A DNA stretch of 64,000 nucleotides from Burkholderia sp. Bp9143 (GCF_003853645.1 NZ_QTPO01000028.1:1-64000), one strand, 5' to 3'; shown: positions 9,697 through 18,817, numbered from the stretch's first letter. Notes: a model not told the origin generated them from the sequence alone. Made by a program: numbers and translations.

Positions 9697-10494
9697 ATGA
9701 AACTCATCGAAGACCTGTTCGACCTGTTCGACCTGCGCGGCAAGGTGGCCGCGATCACCGGCGGCGCGCGCGGCATCGGCGCGGAAACCGCGCGCACGCT
9801 GGCCGCGGCCGGCGCGAGCGTCGCGATCCTCGACGTGCTGTCGCAGCCGGCGGAGGCGCTCGTCGAAGAAATCAGCGCGCAGGGTGGCCAGGCCGCATTC
9901 TGGTCGCTCGACGTGACGCACGAGGCCGACGTGGCGCGCGTGTTCGGCGAGATCGTCGCGCGCTTCGGGCGCCTCGACGTGCTCGTGAACAACGCGGGCA
10001 TCGAAGGGCACAACGTGCCGACGCACGAACTCACGCTCGCGCAATGGCAGCGTGTGCAGGACGTGAACGTCAACGGCGTGTTCCTGTGCACGCGCGCCGC
10101 GATTCCGCATATCGAAGCGGCCGGCGGCGGCTCGATCGTGAACCTGTCGTCGATGTACGGGATCGTCGGCGGCCCCGACGTGCCCGCGTATCACGCGTCG
10201 AAGGCGGCGGTGCGGATGATGGCGAAGGTCGATGCGATGTTGTACGCGACGAAGAACATCCGTGCGAACTCGGTGCATCCGGGCTACATCCGCACGCCGA
10301 TGCTCGAGGACGCGTTCCGCCAGATGGGCCAGGATCCGGACCGCGCGTTCGAATACATGCAGACGCACGTGCCGATGGCGAAGATCGGCAGCCCGCGCGA
10401 CATCGCGGCCGGCATCCTGTATCTCGTGTCGCCGGCAGGGCGCTACGTGACGGGTGCGGAGCTGGTGATCGACGGCGGATACACCGCGCGCTGA
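9697..10494 (+). CDS. SDR family oxidoreductase
   Basis: Classical SDR of 265 residues with TGGARGIG (21-28), VNNAG (97-101) and the catalytic Ser152-Tyr165-Lys169. Asp46 at the end of strand 2 suggests NAD(H). It lies 62 bases after the hydrolase and 38 bases before etfB, so it is likely a dehydrogenase of a hydroxylated or hydroxyacyl intermediate in the same pathway. The exact substrate cannot be read from the sequence. Confidence 0.92.
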   Translation: MKLIEDLFDLFDLRGKVAAITGGARGIGAETARTLAAAGASVAILDVLSQPAEALVEEISAQGGQAAFWSLDVTHEADVARVFGEIVARFGRLDVLVNNAGIEGHNVPTHELTLAQWQRVQDVNVNGVFLCTRAAIPHIEAAGGGSIVNLSSMYGIVGGPDVPAYHASKAAVRMMAKVDAMLYATKNIRANSVHPGYIRTPMLEDAFRQMGQDPDRAFEYMQTHVPMAKIGSPRDIAAGILYLVSPAGRYVTGAELVIDGGYTAR

Positions 10495-10532
10495 CGCGCC
10501 GCGGCGGTCGAAACGAAACAGGAGACAGGCAG

Positions 10533-11282
10533 TTGAAAGCGCTCGTGGCAGTGAAGCGCGTGGTCGATGCGAACGTGAAGGTCGGCGTGAAGTCCGACCG
10601 CACCGGCGTCGACATCGCGAACGTGAAGATGTCGATGAACCCGTTCGACGAAATCGCGGTGGAAGAAGCCGTGCGGCTCAAGGAGGCCGGCGTCGTGACG
10701 GAGGTGGTGGCCGTGTCGGTCGGTGTCGCGCAGGCGCAGGAAACGCTGCGTACGGCGCTGGCGATCGGTGCCGATCGCGCGATCCTCGTCGAAGCGAACG
10801 ACGCGGTCGAGCCGCTCGGCGTCGCGAAGGTGCTGAAGGCGCTGGTCGACAAGGAGCACCCGCAACTGGTGATCCTCGGCAAGCAGGCGATCGACGACGA
10901 TTCGAACCAGACGGGCCAGATGCTGGCCGCGCTGGCCAACTTGCCGCAAGCGACGTTCGCATCGAAGGTCACGATCGCCGATGGCCGTGCGACGGTCGCG
11001 CGTGAAGTCGACGGCGGCGCGGAAACGCTGTCGCTTCAATTGCCGGCGGTCGTCACCACGGACCTGCGCCTGAACGAGCCGCGCTACGTGACGCTGCCGA
11101 ACATCATGAAGGCGAAGAAGAAGCCGCTGGAAACCGTCAAGCCCGCCGATCTCGGCGTGGACGTGACGCCGCGCCTGAAGGTGCTCAAGGTGAACGAGCC
11201 GCCGAAGCGCGCGGCTGGCGTGAGGGTGCCGGACGTGAAGACGCTGGTCGAGAAGCTGAAGACCGAAGCCAAGGTGCTGTAA
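10533..11282 (+). CDS. etfB: Electron transfer flavoprotein subunit beta
   Basis: Small ETF subunit of 249 residues that binds AMP and, with EtfA, passes electrons from acyl-CoA dehydrogenases to ETF:ubiquinone oxidoreductase. The start is a TTG codon giving [12 protein letters not shown], the family N-terminus, with GGAG eight bases upstream (10521-10524). The frame runs open far upstream through the SDR but is out of register with it there. The conserved ETF-beta signature region ([12 protein letters not shown]...) is present near residue 170. It is followed 16 bases later by etfA. No acyl-CoA dehydrogenase is in the window. Confidence 0.96.
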   Translation: MKALVAVKRVVDANVKVGVKSDRTGVDIANVKMSMNPFDEIAVEEAVRLKEAGVVTEVVAVSVGVAQAQETLRTALAIGADRAILVEANDAVEPLGVAKVLKALVDKEHPQLVILGKQAIDDDSNQTGQMLAALANLPQATFASKVTIADGRATVAREVDGGAETLSLQLPAVVTTDLRLNEPRYVTLPNIMKAKKKPLETVKPADLGVDVTPRLKVLKVNEPPKRAAGVRVPDVKTLVEKLKTEAKVL

Positions 11283-11298
11283 CAGGGAGCGCAAAGAA

Positions 11299-12261
11299 AT
11301 GACGATTCTGGTAATTGCCGAGCATGACGGGGCATCGGCAGGCGGCGCTTCCACGATCAAGGCCGCGACGTTGAACACGGTGGCGGCGGCCGCCGAGATC
11401 GCCACATTCGCCGGCGGCGACATCCACGTGCTGGTCGCGGGCCACGACGCGCAAGCGGCTGTCGACGCGGCAGCGAAGATCGCGGGTGTGTCGAAGGTGC
11501 TGCTGGCCGACGCACCGCAGCTCGCGGACGGTCTTGCCGAGAACGTCGAAGCGACGGTGCTGACCATCGCGTCGAACTACTCGTACATCCTCGCGCCGGC
11601 GACCGCCTACGGCAAGAACATCGCGCCGCGCATCGCCGCGAAGCTGGACGTCGCGCAGATCTCCGATGTTACGGCCGTCGTTTCAGCCGATATGTTCGAG
11701 CGCCCGATCTATGCGGGCAACGCAATTGCAACGGTGCAGTCGGGCGATCCGGTCAAGGTGATCACGGTACGGACGACGGGTTTCGATCCGGTTGCAGCAG
11801 AAGGCGGCAGCGCGTCGATCGACAGGATCGCAGCGGCGGCGGACGCCGGGGTATCGCGGTTCATCAGCCGCGAGGTGACGAAACTCGATCGCCCGGAGCT
11901 CACCAGCGCGAACATCATCGTGTCGGGCGGCCGCGGTCTGGGCAGCGGCGAGAACTATACGAAGGTGCTGGAGCCGCTGGCGGACAAGCTGAGCGCGGCG
12001 CTGGGCGCCTCGCGCGCGGCCGTCGACGCGGGCTACGTGCCGAACGATTACCAGGTCGGCCAGACCGGCAAGATCGTCGCGCCGCAGTTGTACATCGCGG
12101 TGGGCATCTCGGGCGCGATCCAGCATCTGGCCGGCATGAAGGATTCGAAGGTAATCGTCGCGATCAACAAGGATCCGGATGCGCCGATCTTCAGCGTGGC
12201 CGACTACGGTGTCGTCGGCGACCTGTTCACGCTCGTGCCCGAAGCGGCCGCGGTGCTCTGA
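11299..12261 (+). CDS. etfA: Electron transfer flavoprotein subunit alpha
   Basis: Large ETF subunit of 320 residues carrying FAD. The C-terminal FAD-binding signature is clear: [12 protein letters not shown], then [16 protein letters not shown], then [10 protein letters not shown] and [10 protein letters not shown]. It starts at ATG after AGGGAGC and forms a pair with etfB. Sitting inside a catabolic operon rather than beside general beta-oxidation genes, it may be a dedicated copy for dehydrogenation of a pathway acyl-CoA. Confidence 0.97.
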   Translation: MTILVIAEHDGASAGGASTIKAATLNTVAAAAEIATFAGGDIHVLVAGHDAQAAVDAAAKIAGVSKVLLADAPQLADGLAENVEATVLTIASNYSYILAPATAYGKNIAPRIAAKLDVAQISDVTAVVSADMFERPIYAGNAIATVQSGDPVKVITVRTTGFDPVAAEGGSASIDRIAAAADAGVSRFISREVTKLDRPELTSANIIVSGGRGLGSGENYTKVLEPLADKLSAALGASRAAVDAGYVPNDYQVGQTGKIVAPQLYIAVGISGAIQHLAGMKDSKVIVAINKDPDAPIFSVADYGVVGDLFTLVPEAAAVL

Positions 12262-12264
12262 GCG

Positions 12265-12795
12265 ATGCCGCTGTTCGAATTCAACGGCATGCGCCCATGC
12301 GTCGATCCGTCCGCGTACGTTCATCCGAGCGCGGTCGTGATCGGCGACGTGCGGATCGGCGCGGGCTGCTACATCGGCCCGCATGCGAGCCTGCGCGGCG
12401 ACTTCGGCGCGATCGTCGTCGGCGACGGCAGCAACGTGCAGGACGGCTGCGTGCTGCATGTCGGCATCCGCGAGACGTGCCGGCTCGGCGTGAACAGCCA
12501 CATCGGCCACGGCGCGATCGTGCATGGCGCGACGCTCGAGCCGGACACGATGATCGGCATGAACGCGGTCGTCATGGACGGCGCGACGATCGGCGCGACC
12601 ACGATCGTCGCCGCCTGCGCGTTCGTGAAGGCCGGTTACGAGGTGCCGCGCGGCGTGCTGCTCGCGGGGGTACCGGGGCGCGTGGTGCGGCGGCTGAGCG
12701 ATGCGGAGATCGACGCGAAGGCGAACGGTACGCGGGTCTATCAGCAACTCGCGGTGGATTGCCTGAAGACGCTCCGGCAGATCGACGGCGCGTAA
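12265..12795 (+). CDS. Gamma-carbonic-anhydrase-like hexapeptide protein (PaaY/CaiE type)
   Basis: A left-handed beta-helix protein of 176 residues made of hexapeptide repeats (VIGDVRIGAGCYIGPHASLRGD and onward). The three histidines expected for metal binding are visible: HVGIRE near residue 70, then HIGHGAIVHG near 86-95. PaaY relatives hydrolyse stalled acyl-CoA thioesters in phenylacetate breakdown; others are CaiE or carbonic anhydrase homologues. The start lies 3 bases after etfA, so it is translationally linked to that operon. A rescue thioesterase for a pathway CoA ester is a reasonable inference. Confidence 0.85.
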   Translation: MPLFEFNGMRPCVDPSAYVHPSAVVIGDVRIGAGCYIGPHASLRGDFGAIVVGDGSNVQDGCVLHVGIRETCRLGVNSHIGHGAIVHGATLEPDTMIGMNAVVMDGATIGATTIVAACAFVKAGYEVPRGVLLAGVPGRVVRRLSDAEIDAKANGTRVYQQLAVDCLKTLRQIDGA

Positions 12796-13068
12796 GCGAC
12801 GCGCGTCGTCGTTCAGGCGGCGGATGCTTGCCGGCGGCGAAAGCGTCGTGCAACCGTCGTGCGTCAGTGTGAATACGGCAAACGCGTGCGCGACGAGCGC
12901 CCACGGCGCCGCGTCGAAAGCGCGATGCCACGGCTTTTCTCGGGGTTTGTGCGGATGGTGATTCGCCGTCGCGCATGCCGGTCGCGACGTTCGCACGGGA
13001 TCGATTGCCTGATGCGGCGTCGTTGTCTTAAGATCGGCGTCAGACCATCCCACCGCCTCCGGCGCCGA

Positions 13069-13317
13069 ATGAAAACGACCTTACGCCTGCGCGTCGCCAT
13101 CATCGCTTCGGCTTTCGCCGTCTATCACGTATTCATGCACGCCCAGTGGGTCGCCAGCGGTTGTATCCAATTTCTCGGCAACCGGCATTGCAGCTTCGAG
13201 AACAGTGCGAATTTCGAGGGGATGATGGACTTCGACCTGCTGCTGACCTGCGCGTGGGTCGCGGGCGCGGTGATGGCGTGGTTCGCCGTCGTAAGCGCGC
13301 CGAAGAAGCCCGGTTAG
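13069..13317 (+). CDS. Small membrane protein, unknown function
   Basis: An 82-residue protein with two predicted membrane segments (about residues 7-25 and 58-76) around a polar loop containing two cysteines (GCIQFLGNRHC). I do not recognise the family. The start ATG at 13069 fits the hydrophobic N-terminus; a longer open frame upstream lacks a good ribosome-binding site and coding look. It ends 23 bases before the convergent MFS gene. Confidence 0.55.
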   Translation: MKTTLRLRVAIIASAFAVYHVFMHAQWVASGCIQFLGNRHCSFENSANFEGMMDFDLLLTCAWVAGAVMAWFAVVSAPKKPG

Positions 13318-13340
13318 CCGCGCCCGCGTCGCGCAGCCGG

Positions 13341-14513
13341 CTATTGCGTGCGCACCGGCGCCGGCCGGTCGTGCAGGAACGCGAGCGACAGCGCCGCGAG
13401 CCCGCAGCTCGCGATCAGCATCAGCAACGCGCCCTTGCCGGCGTGCACCATCACCCAGCCGCCGACCGACGGAAAGCCGAACGTGCCGATGAAATACGAC
13501 GCGACGAACCACGTCAGCACGCCGTGCCGTTGCGTATCCGCGCAATCGTTGAGCGCCTGCGCCTGGATGACCGGATAGGCGAGCCCATAGCCGGCGCCGA
13601 GCAGCACGGCCGCGACCGACTGGAGCGATGCGTGCGCGGCCGCACCGAACATCGCCAGCGCCCCGAGCATCATCATCACGAGCAACCCCTTGGCCGCGGC
13701 TTCGGGGCGCGCCATCCTGACCCATCGTCCGAGCAGCCAGCGCGCGGCCACCACCGTCATCGTGTACAGGCTGAAGAATGTGGCGGGCCGCGCCTGCGGG
13801 CCTTGCACGAGCGACATCTGGAACGTCATCAGGCCGGAGAACACGCAGGTGCCGAGCGCGATCATCACGATCGGCACGGCCGCGCGCGTGCGCGAGATGG
13901 CGGGGAGGTCGCGCACCCAGCGGCCGCCGGCCGCGGCGGCGGCCGGGCGCGGAAACTGGCGGCCGAAGGCTTCCAGCATCAGCGACGCGAGCACGCACAG
14001 GGCGCCGACCGCATAAAGCGTGTCGTCGATCGACCAGTGGAGCAGGCGCATCGCATACGCGGCGAATGCCGGGGACGCGCCGATCCCCGTCATCTGGAAG
14101 GTCGCCGACCGGAAGAACCACACGTTTCGGGCGGCGCCGCTGGTGCGCTCGGCGAGCGACATCGGCGCGGCCAGATGAAACGCGCCCCAGCCGAAGCCGA
14201 CCAGGAAGCCGGACGGCAAATCGGCGGACGGCGCGCGCCCGACGAGGGTGAAGCCGACGATGCCTGCGCCGATGCACAGCGACGACAGCGCGGCGATCCG
14301 CGCGGCGCCGATCTGCTGCGAGAACCAGCCGACCGCAGACAGGCCGGCGAAGGTGCCGACGGTCGCGGCGGCCAGTGCCGCGCCGGTATTGAGATCGCTG
14401 CCGCCGATCGCGTGAAAGTGCATCGACAGCAGGAAGGTTGCACCGTAGCCGCCCGCGGTGAGCAGGGTGCCGACGAGAAAGAGCAACGCACTTTGAACGC
14501 GCATGACAGCCAT
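13341..14513 (-). CDS. MFS transporter
   Basis: Integral membrane protein of about 390 residues with roughly 12 hydrophobic helices. It has the loop GWFSQQIGAAR after helix 2 in place of a canonical motif A and no long central loop, so the specific MFS subfamily is unclear. Two close ATGs (14513 and 14504) are possible; neither has a strong ribosome-binding site, and an in-frame extension to 14681 has arginine-rich non-membrane sequence unlikely to be translated. The substrate is unknown. Confidence 0.75.
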   Translation of the reverse strand: MAVMRVQSALLFLVGTLLTAGGYGATFLLSMHFHAIGGSDLNTGAALAAATVGTFAGLSAVGWFSQQIGAARIAALSSLCIGAGIVGFTLVGRAPSADLPSGFLVGFGWGAFHLAAPMSLAERTSGAARNVWFFRSATFQMTGIGASPAFAAYAMRLLHWSIDDTLYAVGALCVLASLMLEAFGRQFPRPAAAAAGGRWVRDLPAISRTRAAVPIVMIALGTCVFSGLMTFQMSLVQGPQARPATFFSLYTMTVVAARWLLGRWVRMARPEAAAKGLLVMMMLGALAMFGAAAHASLQSVAAVLLGAGYGLAYPVIQAQALNDCADTQRHGVLTWFVASYFIGTFGFPSVGGWVMVHAGKGALLMLIASCGLAALSLAFLHDRPAPVRTQ

Positions 14514-14638
14514 CCGGGGCGGCGGCGACGGTCGAGGGAATCGTCGATTGCGAAACAGTATGGACCAGGACCGATGCGGGATGCCCGCATTTGTGACGAC
14601 GCGGTCGAGCCGTCGGCTTTTGTCGGACATGGTTCGAA

Positions 14639-14656
14639 CACGCTCGATCGAGCGTG
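14639..14656. promoter_or_regulatory. Perfect 18-bp palindrome
   Basis: CACGCTCGA followed directly by its reverse complement TCGAGCGTG, in the divergent spacer (14514-14849) between the MFS gene and the DUF1326 gene. It has the form of a dimeric repressor site. The regulator is not adjacent. The rest of this 336-base spacer holds only a short CCCC-TGT-GGGG hairpin at 14787-14797. Confidence 0.4.
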
Positions 14657-14849
14657 CCGTGTCGCGCCGAACAGTCCGCATCGGAGCGACTGCACGGCGA
14701 CGATGAATTCGTCGGATCAGCGGCGCTGAACGTCGCGCTGGCGGCGTTTTCTCGCTTGTTCGCGCGCCTCGTGCGCACTTTGCTTTCCCCTGTGGGGTGC
14801 ACTAGATTTCGAAGCGTGACATGTGTTACCAAATGTGCGAGGTGAAGCC

Positions 14850-15494
14850 ATGACGCCGTGGGAGATTCAGGGAACCGAGCTGATGAACTGCAATTGCTCA
14901 TATGGTTGCCCCTGCCAGTTCAATTCGTTGCCGACGCACGGCAACTGCGAAGCGATGGGCGCGATTTCAATCGAAAGCGGTCACTACGGCGACGTGGTGC
15001 TCGACGGTGTCCGGATCGCGGTCGTGTTCCAGTGGCCCGGGCCGATTCACGAAGGTCACGGCCGGTGCCAGCCGATCGTCGACGAGCGGGCCAGTCCCGC
15101 GCAGTGCGAGGCCGTGCTGAAGATCATGACCGGTCAGGATACCGATCCATTCGCGACGATGTTCGCGGTGTTCGCGTCGACGCTCGAGCAGGCATACGAG
15201 CCGATCTTCGCGAAGATCGATTTCGACGTCGATGTCGATGCGCGGCGCGGCCGGATCAGCGTCGATGGCGTGTTGGACGTCGTGGGCGAACCGATCCGCA
15301 ATCAGGTGACCGGCGCGGAACATCGTGTGCGGATCGACCTGCCGCACGGCTTCGAATACGAGCTGGCCGAGATCGGTTCCGGCACCGGCCGGTCGCACGG
15401 TCACATCGAGCTGGATCTCGAGCGGAGCTACGCGCAGTTCGCGCGGCTGCACATGAACAACCACGGGCTGATCCGGCATCGCGTCGCGGCATGA
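14850..15494 (+). CDS. DUF1326 domain protein
   Basis: A 214-residue protein of the DUF1326 family. The N-terminus carries a conserved cysteine cluster C14-x-C16-xxx-C20-x-C22 (NCNCSYGCPCQF) and Cys33, suggesting metal or redox chemistry. The ATG at 14850 has GAGGTG correctly spaced; an upstream GTG at 14823 has none. Its stop overlaps the next start by ATGA, so the two proteins are translationally coupled. DUF1326 and DUF2182 genes are commonly paired; their function is not established. A metal-handling membrane system is an inference from the cysteines. Confidence 0.85.
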   Translation: MTPWEIQGTELMNCNCSYGCPCQFNSLPTHGNCEAMGAISIESGHYGDVVLDGVRIAVVFQWPGPIHEGHGRCQPIVDERASPAQCEAVLKIMTGQDTDPFATMFAVFASTLEQAYEPIFAKIDFDVDVDARRGRISVDGVLDVVGEPIRNQVTGAEHRVRIDLPHGFEYELAEIGSGTGRSHGHIELDLERSYAQFARLHMNNHGLIRHRVAA

Positions 15495-16282
15495 TCCCCG
15501 TCGGCGAGTTTCTCGGGCGCGAGCGCGTCGTCACGCTGCTCGGCATGGCCGCGCTCGTCTGTGCGTGCTGGGCCTACCTGTGGATGGGGGCCGGCACCGG
15601 CATGTCGGCGCTGGACATGACGGCGCTCGCGCTGTTTCCGCATCGACTGGCCGACGGCATGGGCGCCATGGATCCGTCGCTTGCCACCGTGATCATGATG
15701 TGGTGGGTGATGATGATCGCGATGATGACGCCCGGCGCGGCGCCGCTCGTGCTGCTGTACCGGCGCGTGCTGCGGCATCGCGAACAGGACGGTGCCGGTT
15801 CGGTATTCACGTCGACGTCCCTGCTGGCCGGTTATCTGGCCGTATGGTTCGCGTTCTCGGTCGGCGCGGCCGGGCTGCAGATGCTGCTGCAGCCCGCCGG
15901 CCTGATCTCCGGGATGATGCTGTGGTCGAAGAGCGCCGTGCTGTCCGCGATCGTCCTCGCGCTGGCCGGCGTCTATCAGTTCTCGCCGCTGAAACAGGCG
16001 TGCCTGCGGCAATGCCGGTCGCCGGTCCGGTTTCTCGCGACGTACTGGCGCCCGGGAATCACCGGCAGCTTCCTGCTCGGCGTGCGCCACGGCGCGTATT
16101 GCGTGGGCTGCTGCTGGCTGCTGATGGCGCTGCTGTTCGTCGGCGGCGTGATGAACGTCGTGTGGATCGTTGCGTTGTCGCTGTTCGTGCTGGTCGAAAA
16201 GTTGCTGCCGGGCGGCGAGTACGTCGGCCGGGTGCTGGGTGCGGTGCTGATCGCGTGGGCGGTCGCGACGTTGCTGGTATAG
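15491..16282 (+). CDS. DUF2182 integral membrane protein
   Basis: A 263-residue membrane protein with about six helices. It holds a methionine-rich segment MMWWVMMIAMMTPG (69-82) and potential metal-ligand motifs KQACLRQC (Cys171, Cys175) and GVRHGAYCVGCCW (His200, Cys204, Cys207, Cys208). These Met, His and Cys positions inside or beside membrane helices are the hallmark of the family, often described as predicted metal-binding. It is translated from the overlapping ATGA at the end of the DUF1326 gene. Transport or sensing of a soft metal is plausible but unproven. Confidence 0.85.
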   Translation: MIPVGEFLGRERVVTLLGMAALVCACWAYLWMGAGTGMSALDMTALALFPHRLADGMGAMDPSLATVIMMWWVMMIAMMTPGAAPLVLLYRRVLRHREQDGAGSVFTSTSLLAGYLAVWFAFSVGAAGLQMLLQPAGLISGMMLWSKSAVLSAIVLALAGVYQFSPLKQACLRQCRSPVRFLATYWRPGITGSFLLGVRHGAYCVGCCWLLMALLFVGGVMNVVWIVALSLFVLVEKLLPGGEYVGRVLGAVLIAWAVATLLV

Positions 16283-16388
16283 AGGGGCGCGTTCGTTATC
16301 CGCCGCTCGCGGGGGGCTCCTGGCATTCGAACCTGTCCTGATGGTGCCGCCTTGCGTGCGGGAGTGGACAGTGCAAGCATGATTGTCA

Positions 16389-17546
16389 TCATGCGGTACT
16401 AGATCGTTGCCACTGACTACCATCGTGCTCTCGTGTCCCCACGGCATGCCTGCGCGGAATGAATTCGCGGCCTTGCCGTGCAACACTCTTCTGCGATGTG
16501 GGGGGAGTCACGGGCTTTGCGCCGTCGATCAATGTCTGTATTTTGCCGTCCCATTTCGGCAACGGAGCAGGGGGCAACGGAAGCACCTTGTCGAGATTCG
16601 GCAGCTTCAGGCGACCCTGATAAGACTCGAGCGCATCTCCGAGCTTGCTGTAACGCTCGGCACGTGCCTTGTCGATATGGCCGACCAGGTTGGTGCCGTC
16701 GGTAAGATCCATACCATCGAATTCGGTAAACAGCTTATTGGCACACTCGGCAGAACCTAGCTTGACACCTTGATGAAGAACACGAAGCGCACGCAGTTTC
16801 GCTTCAGTAGTTTGCGGTCTCGCATAGACGTGCCCTAACTCTTTCGCGGCGTTTCCATATCCTTGAGCGAAGGCACATTCCAGCATTTGTGTCGCAATCG
16901 GCAGATTGCCCCAGAATTCACCACCCGGATCGTCATGTGCCGCATCCGTTTTTGTGCCGATAAAAGTTTGTGCGGATGGACTGCCCATATCAGCAGCGCG
17001 CTGGAAGAAGGCATAGGCGCTGGTGGCATCGCCACCTTTCACCAGGCCATTCTGATGGTAGATTCCCATCATGTCGTAGGCGTCAGGCACGCCCAGTTTC
17101 ATCGCCTTTTCAACCCATCGGATAGCGGTTTCTGGATCATGGGTTGGCACCCCCTGACGATCGCTCAATATCAGCGAGGCGATATTAAGCATGGCCTTCC
17201 AGTGGTTGCGCTCGGCAGCCTGCGTGTAGAGCTGGTAAATCTTCGCGTAATCTCGCTTGTCGTAATCTATGTTCGGGTTATCAAGCGCCTGCGCCTGTTG
17301 GAACCACGATTCAGCCTGGGGATCGACAGGCGGTAGGTGCTGGTCCTGATACACGCACGTGAAGGTCTTGCGATGCGGGCTGAACAACGGCAGTTTTTCG
17401 TAACGTGGCAGGTCGGACACGGATGCACTCAGCTTGCTGGTCTGGGCTGTAAGAGGGCTGGCCTGCGAATCAGCGGCCAGCATGCAGAGGCTGGCGAATA
17501 GAAGTCGCAGAACGAGGCCGATGCGTTTCGCGTTGGATCGATTCAT
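16389..17546 (-). CDS. Secreted Sel1-repeat protein, probably horizontally acquired
   Basis: The protein has 385 residues with a signal peptide (about 1-29) and tandem Sel1-like helical repeats from about 105 to 270 (for example AIRWVEKAMKLGVPDAYDMMG and AYAFFQRAADMGSPSAQ). Base composition is clearly lower in GC than all neighbours and codon use is less biased, which indicates transfer. The last 30 or so residues (after VTPPTSQ) are arginine-rich and unlike the rest, so the original C-terminus may have been replaced by a recombination scar. Similar lone secreted Sel1 proteins occur near type VI secretion effector loci, but no effector is present here. Confidence 0.75.
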   Translation of the reverse strand: MNRSNAKRIGLVLRLLFASLCMLAADSQASPLTAQTSKLSASVSDLPRYEKLPLFSPHRKTFTCVYQDQHLPPVDPQAESWFQQAQALDNPNIDYDKRDYAKIYQLYTQAAERNHWKAMLNIASLILSDRQGVPTHDPETAIRWVEKAMKLGVPDAYDMMGIYHQNGLVKGGDATSAYAFFQRAADMGSPSAQTFIGTKTDAAHDDPGGEFWGNLPIATQMLECAFAQGYGNAAKELGHVYARPQTTEAKLRALRVLHQGVKLGSAECANKLFTEFDGMDLTDGTNLVGHIDKARAERYSKLGDALESYQGRLKLPNLDKVLPLPPAPLPKWDGKIQTLIDGAKPVTPPTSQKSVARQGREFIPRRHAVGTREHDGSQWQRSSTA

Positions 17547-17766
17547 CTCAGGTAAGGGCCGATGTGTCTGACGTCGACGGAATGGTCATTTTGGCGTGCA
17601 TCGTGCTGAAGCTAGGGTGATTCGCGATAATCCGCACATGCGTGTCGCAGCGACGTGGATTGCCGCGAGAAGCTCGTAGCTCGGCAATATCTTTGCCGCG
17701 AGGCACACAGAAACGGTGTGTATGACGACGCGCAGGAAAGCCGCGTCGTCGCCAGCGTGCTGCGCG

Positions 17767-18177
17767 CTAACCCGGTTTGTCGGCGGGATTCGCGTCAGCT
17801 TCGGCGAAATTCAACTCGACGCCATTGCCGGCCGGATCGGTGAAAAAGAGCTGTAACTGTCGCGTGAGCGGCACGTACGTGCGCGAGTACCGGACTTGCG
17901 CGTCGGTGAGGCGCCGTTCGACGTCCGCGGCATTCGCGCATGCAAACGCCACATGGTCGAATGTATTGACGACGTGCGCCGGCCGCACCTCGCCCGGCCG
18001 CGCTTCCGACAGGTGGAGGATCGCCTGCGCCCCCGCGTAGAGCCAGTAGCCGCTGCTCTGGAACGGCGGCCGATAGCCGGGTTCGAGGCCCACGATGTTC
18101 ACGTAGAAATCGCGCAGCGTATCGAGCGTCGCACGATCCGCGCGCAGGTTGTAATGATTGAGTCCGATCACTGACAT
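17767..18177 (-). CDS. VOC (glyoxalase/bleomycin-resistance fold) protein
   Basis: A 136-residue protein with the paired beta-alpha-beta-beta-beta modules of the vicinal-oxygen-chelate superfamily. Metal-ligand candidates are His7 (GLNHYNL), His near 75 (FDHVAFA) and a Glu in the C-terminal GNGVELNF motif. The ATG at 18177 begins MSVIGLNHY, the natural domain start. The chemistry (lyase, dioxygenase or antibiotic inactivation) cannot be decided. It stands alone, 63 bases downstream of the lrp-like gene. Confidence 0.85.
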   Translation of the reverse strand: MSVIGLNHYNLRADRATLDTLRDFYVNIVGLEPGYRPPFQSSGYWLYAGAQAILHLSEARPGEVRPAHVVNTFDHVAFACANAADVERRLTDAQVRYSRTYVPLTRQLQLFFTDPAGNGVELNFAEADANPADKPG

Positions 18178-18240
18178 GGCAGGTTGTCCGGTTCGTGGAA
18201 GGTGCGCATCGCACAGCATCGCGCAACGCGGGGCATCCTG

Positions 18241-18702
18241 TCACCCCCGCATGCCTTTGATCGGCGCGGCCGGACGCGCGAGCCCGCGCGCCGGCAGCGG
18301 CGTCGACATCACGATCGACGTGCGCGTTTCGCCATACAGGTTGATCCGCTCGATCAGTTGCTCGAGGTGCGCCATGCTGACGGCGACGAACCGCATCACG
18401 TACGAATCCGCGCCGGTCACGTGATGGCATTCGACCACTTCGGGAATCGTCTCCAGCAGTTTCAGGAATTTCGCCTTCGCCGGCTGCGGCACCGTGATGC
18501 CGATCAGCGCGCTCACCGGGTAGCCGGCCGCGGCCGGATTGACCCGTGCCGTGTAGCCGTCGATCACGCCTGCCGATTCGAGGCGCTTCACGCGTTCCGT
18601 CACCGCGGGCACCGACAGGTGAACCTGGCGCGCCAGCTCCGTGTAGCTGATGCGGCCGTTTGCCTGCAGCAGCGCGAGTACCTTCCAGTCGAGTTCGTCC
18701 AT
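18241..18702 (-). CDS. Lrp/AsnC family transcriptional regulator
   Basis: A 153-residue regulator with an N-terminal winged helix-turn-helix (DELDWKVLALLQANGRISY, then LARQVHLSVPAVTERVKRL) and a C-terminal RAM ligand-binding domain. It is divergent from a LysE-type exporter with an operator-like inverted repeat in the 115-base gap. This is the standard arrangement in which the Lrp protein senses an amino acid and induces its exporter while controlling itself. Confidence 0.95.
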   Translation of the reverse strand: MDELDWKVLALLQANGRISYTELARQVHLSVPAVTERVKRLESAGVIDGYTARVNPAAAGYPVSALIGITVPQPAKAKFLKLLETIPEVVECHHVTGADSYVMRFVAVSMAHLEQLIERINLYGETRTSIVMSTPLPARGLARPAAPIKGMRG

Positions 18703-18710
18703 CGCGGTGG

Positions 18711-18748
18711 GGTTTTTAAGGTGAAGAGGGTATTTTTCCTTAAAAACC
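18711..18748. promoter_or_regulatory. Lrp-type inverted repeat in the lrp-lysE spacer
   Basis: Perfect 11-bp arms GGTTTTTAAGG (18711-18721) and CCTTAAAAACC (18738-18748) separated by 16 bases, immediately upstream of the lrp-like start. The AT-rich core stands out from the GC-rich surroundings. It most likely binds the adjacent Lrp/AsnC regulator. Confidence 0.65.
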
Positions 18749-18817
18749 GCCTTCAGCGGCGACCGGACTTTCCCTACGATGCCGTTTCATGCCATGGGAT
18801 GTCGCAAGGAGCCGGCC

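Noticed and set aside
14823-14849. Earlier GTG start for the DUF1326 protein
   Set aside because: No ribosome-binding site precedes it and the added residues are not part of the family N-terminus; ATG 14850 has a well-placed GAGGTG.
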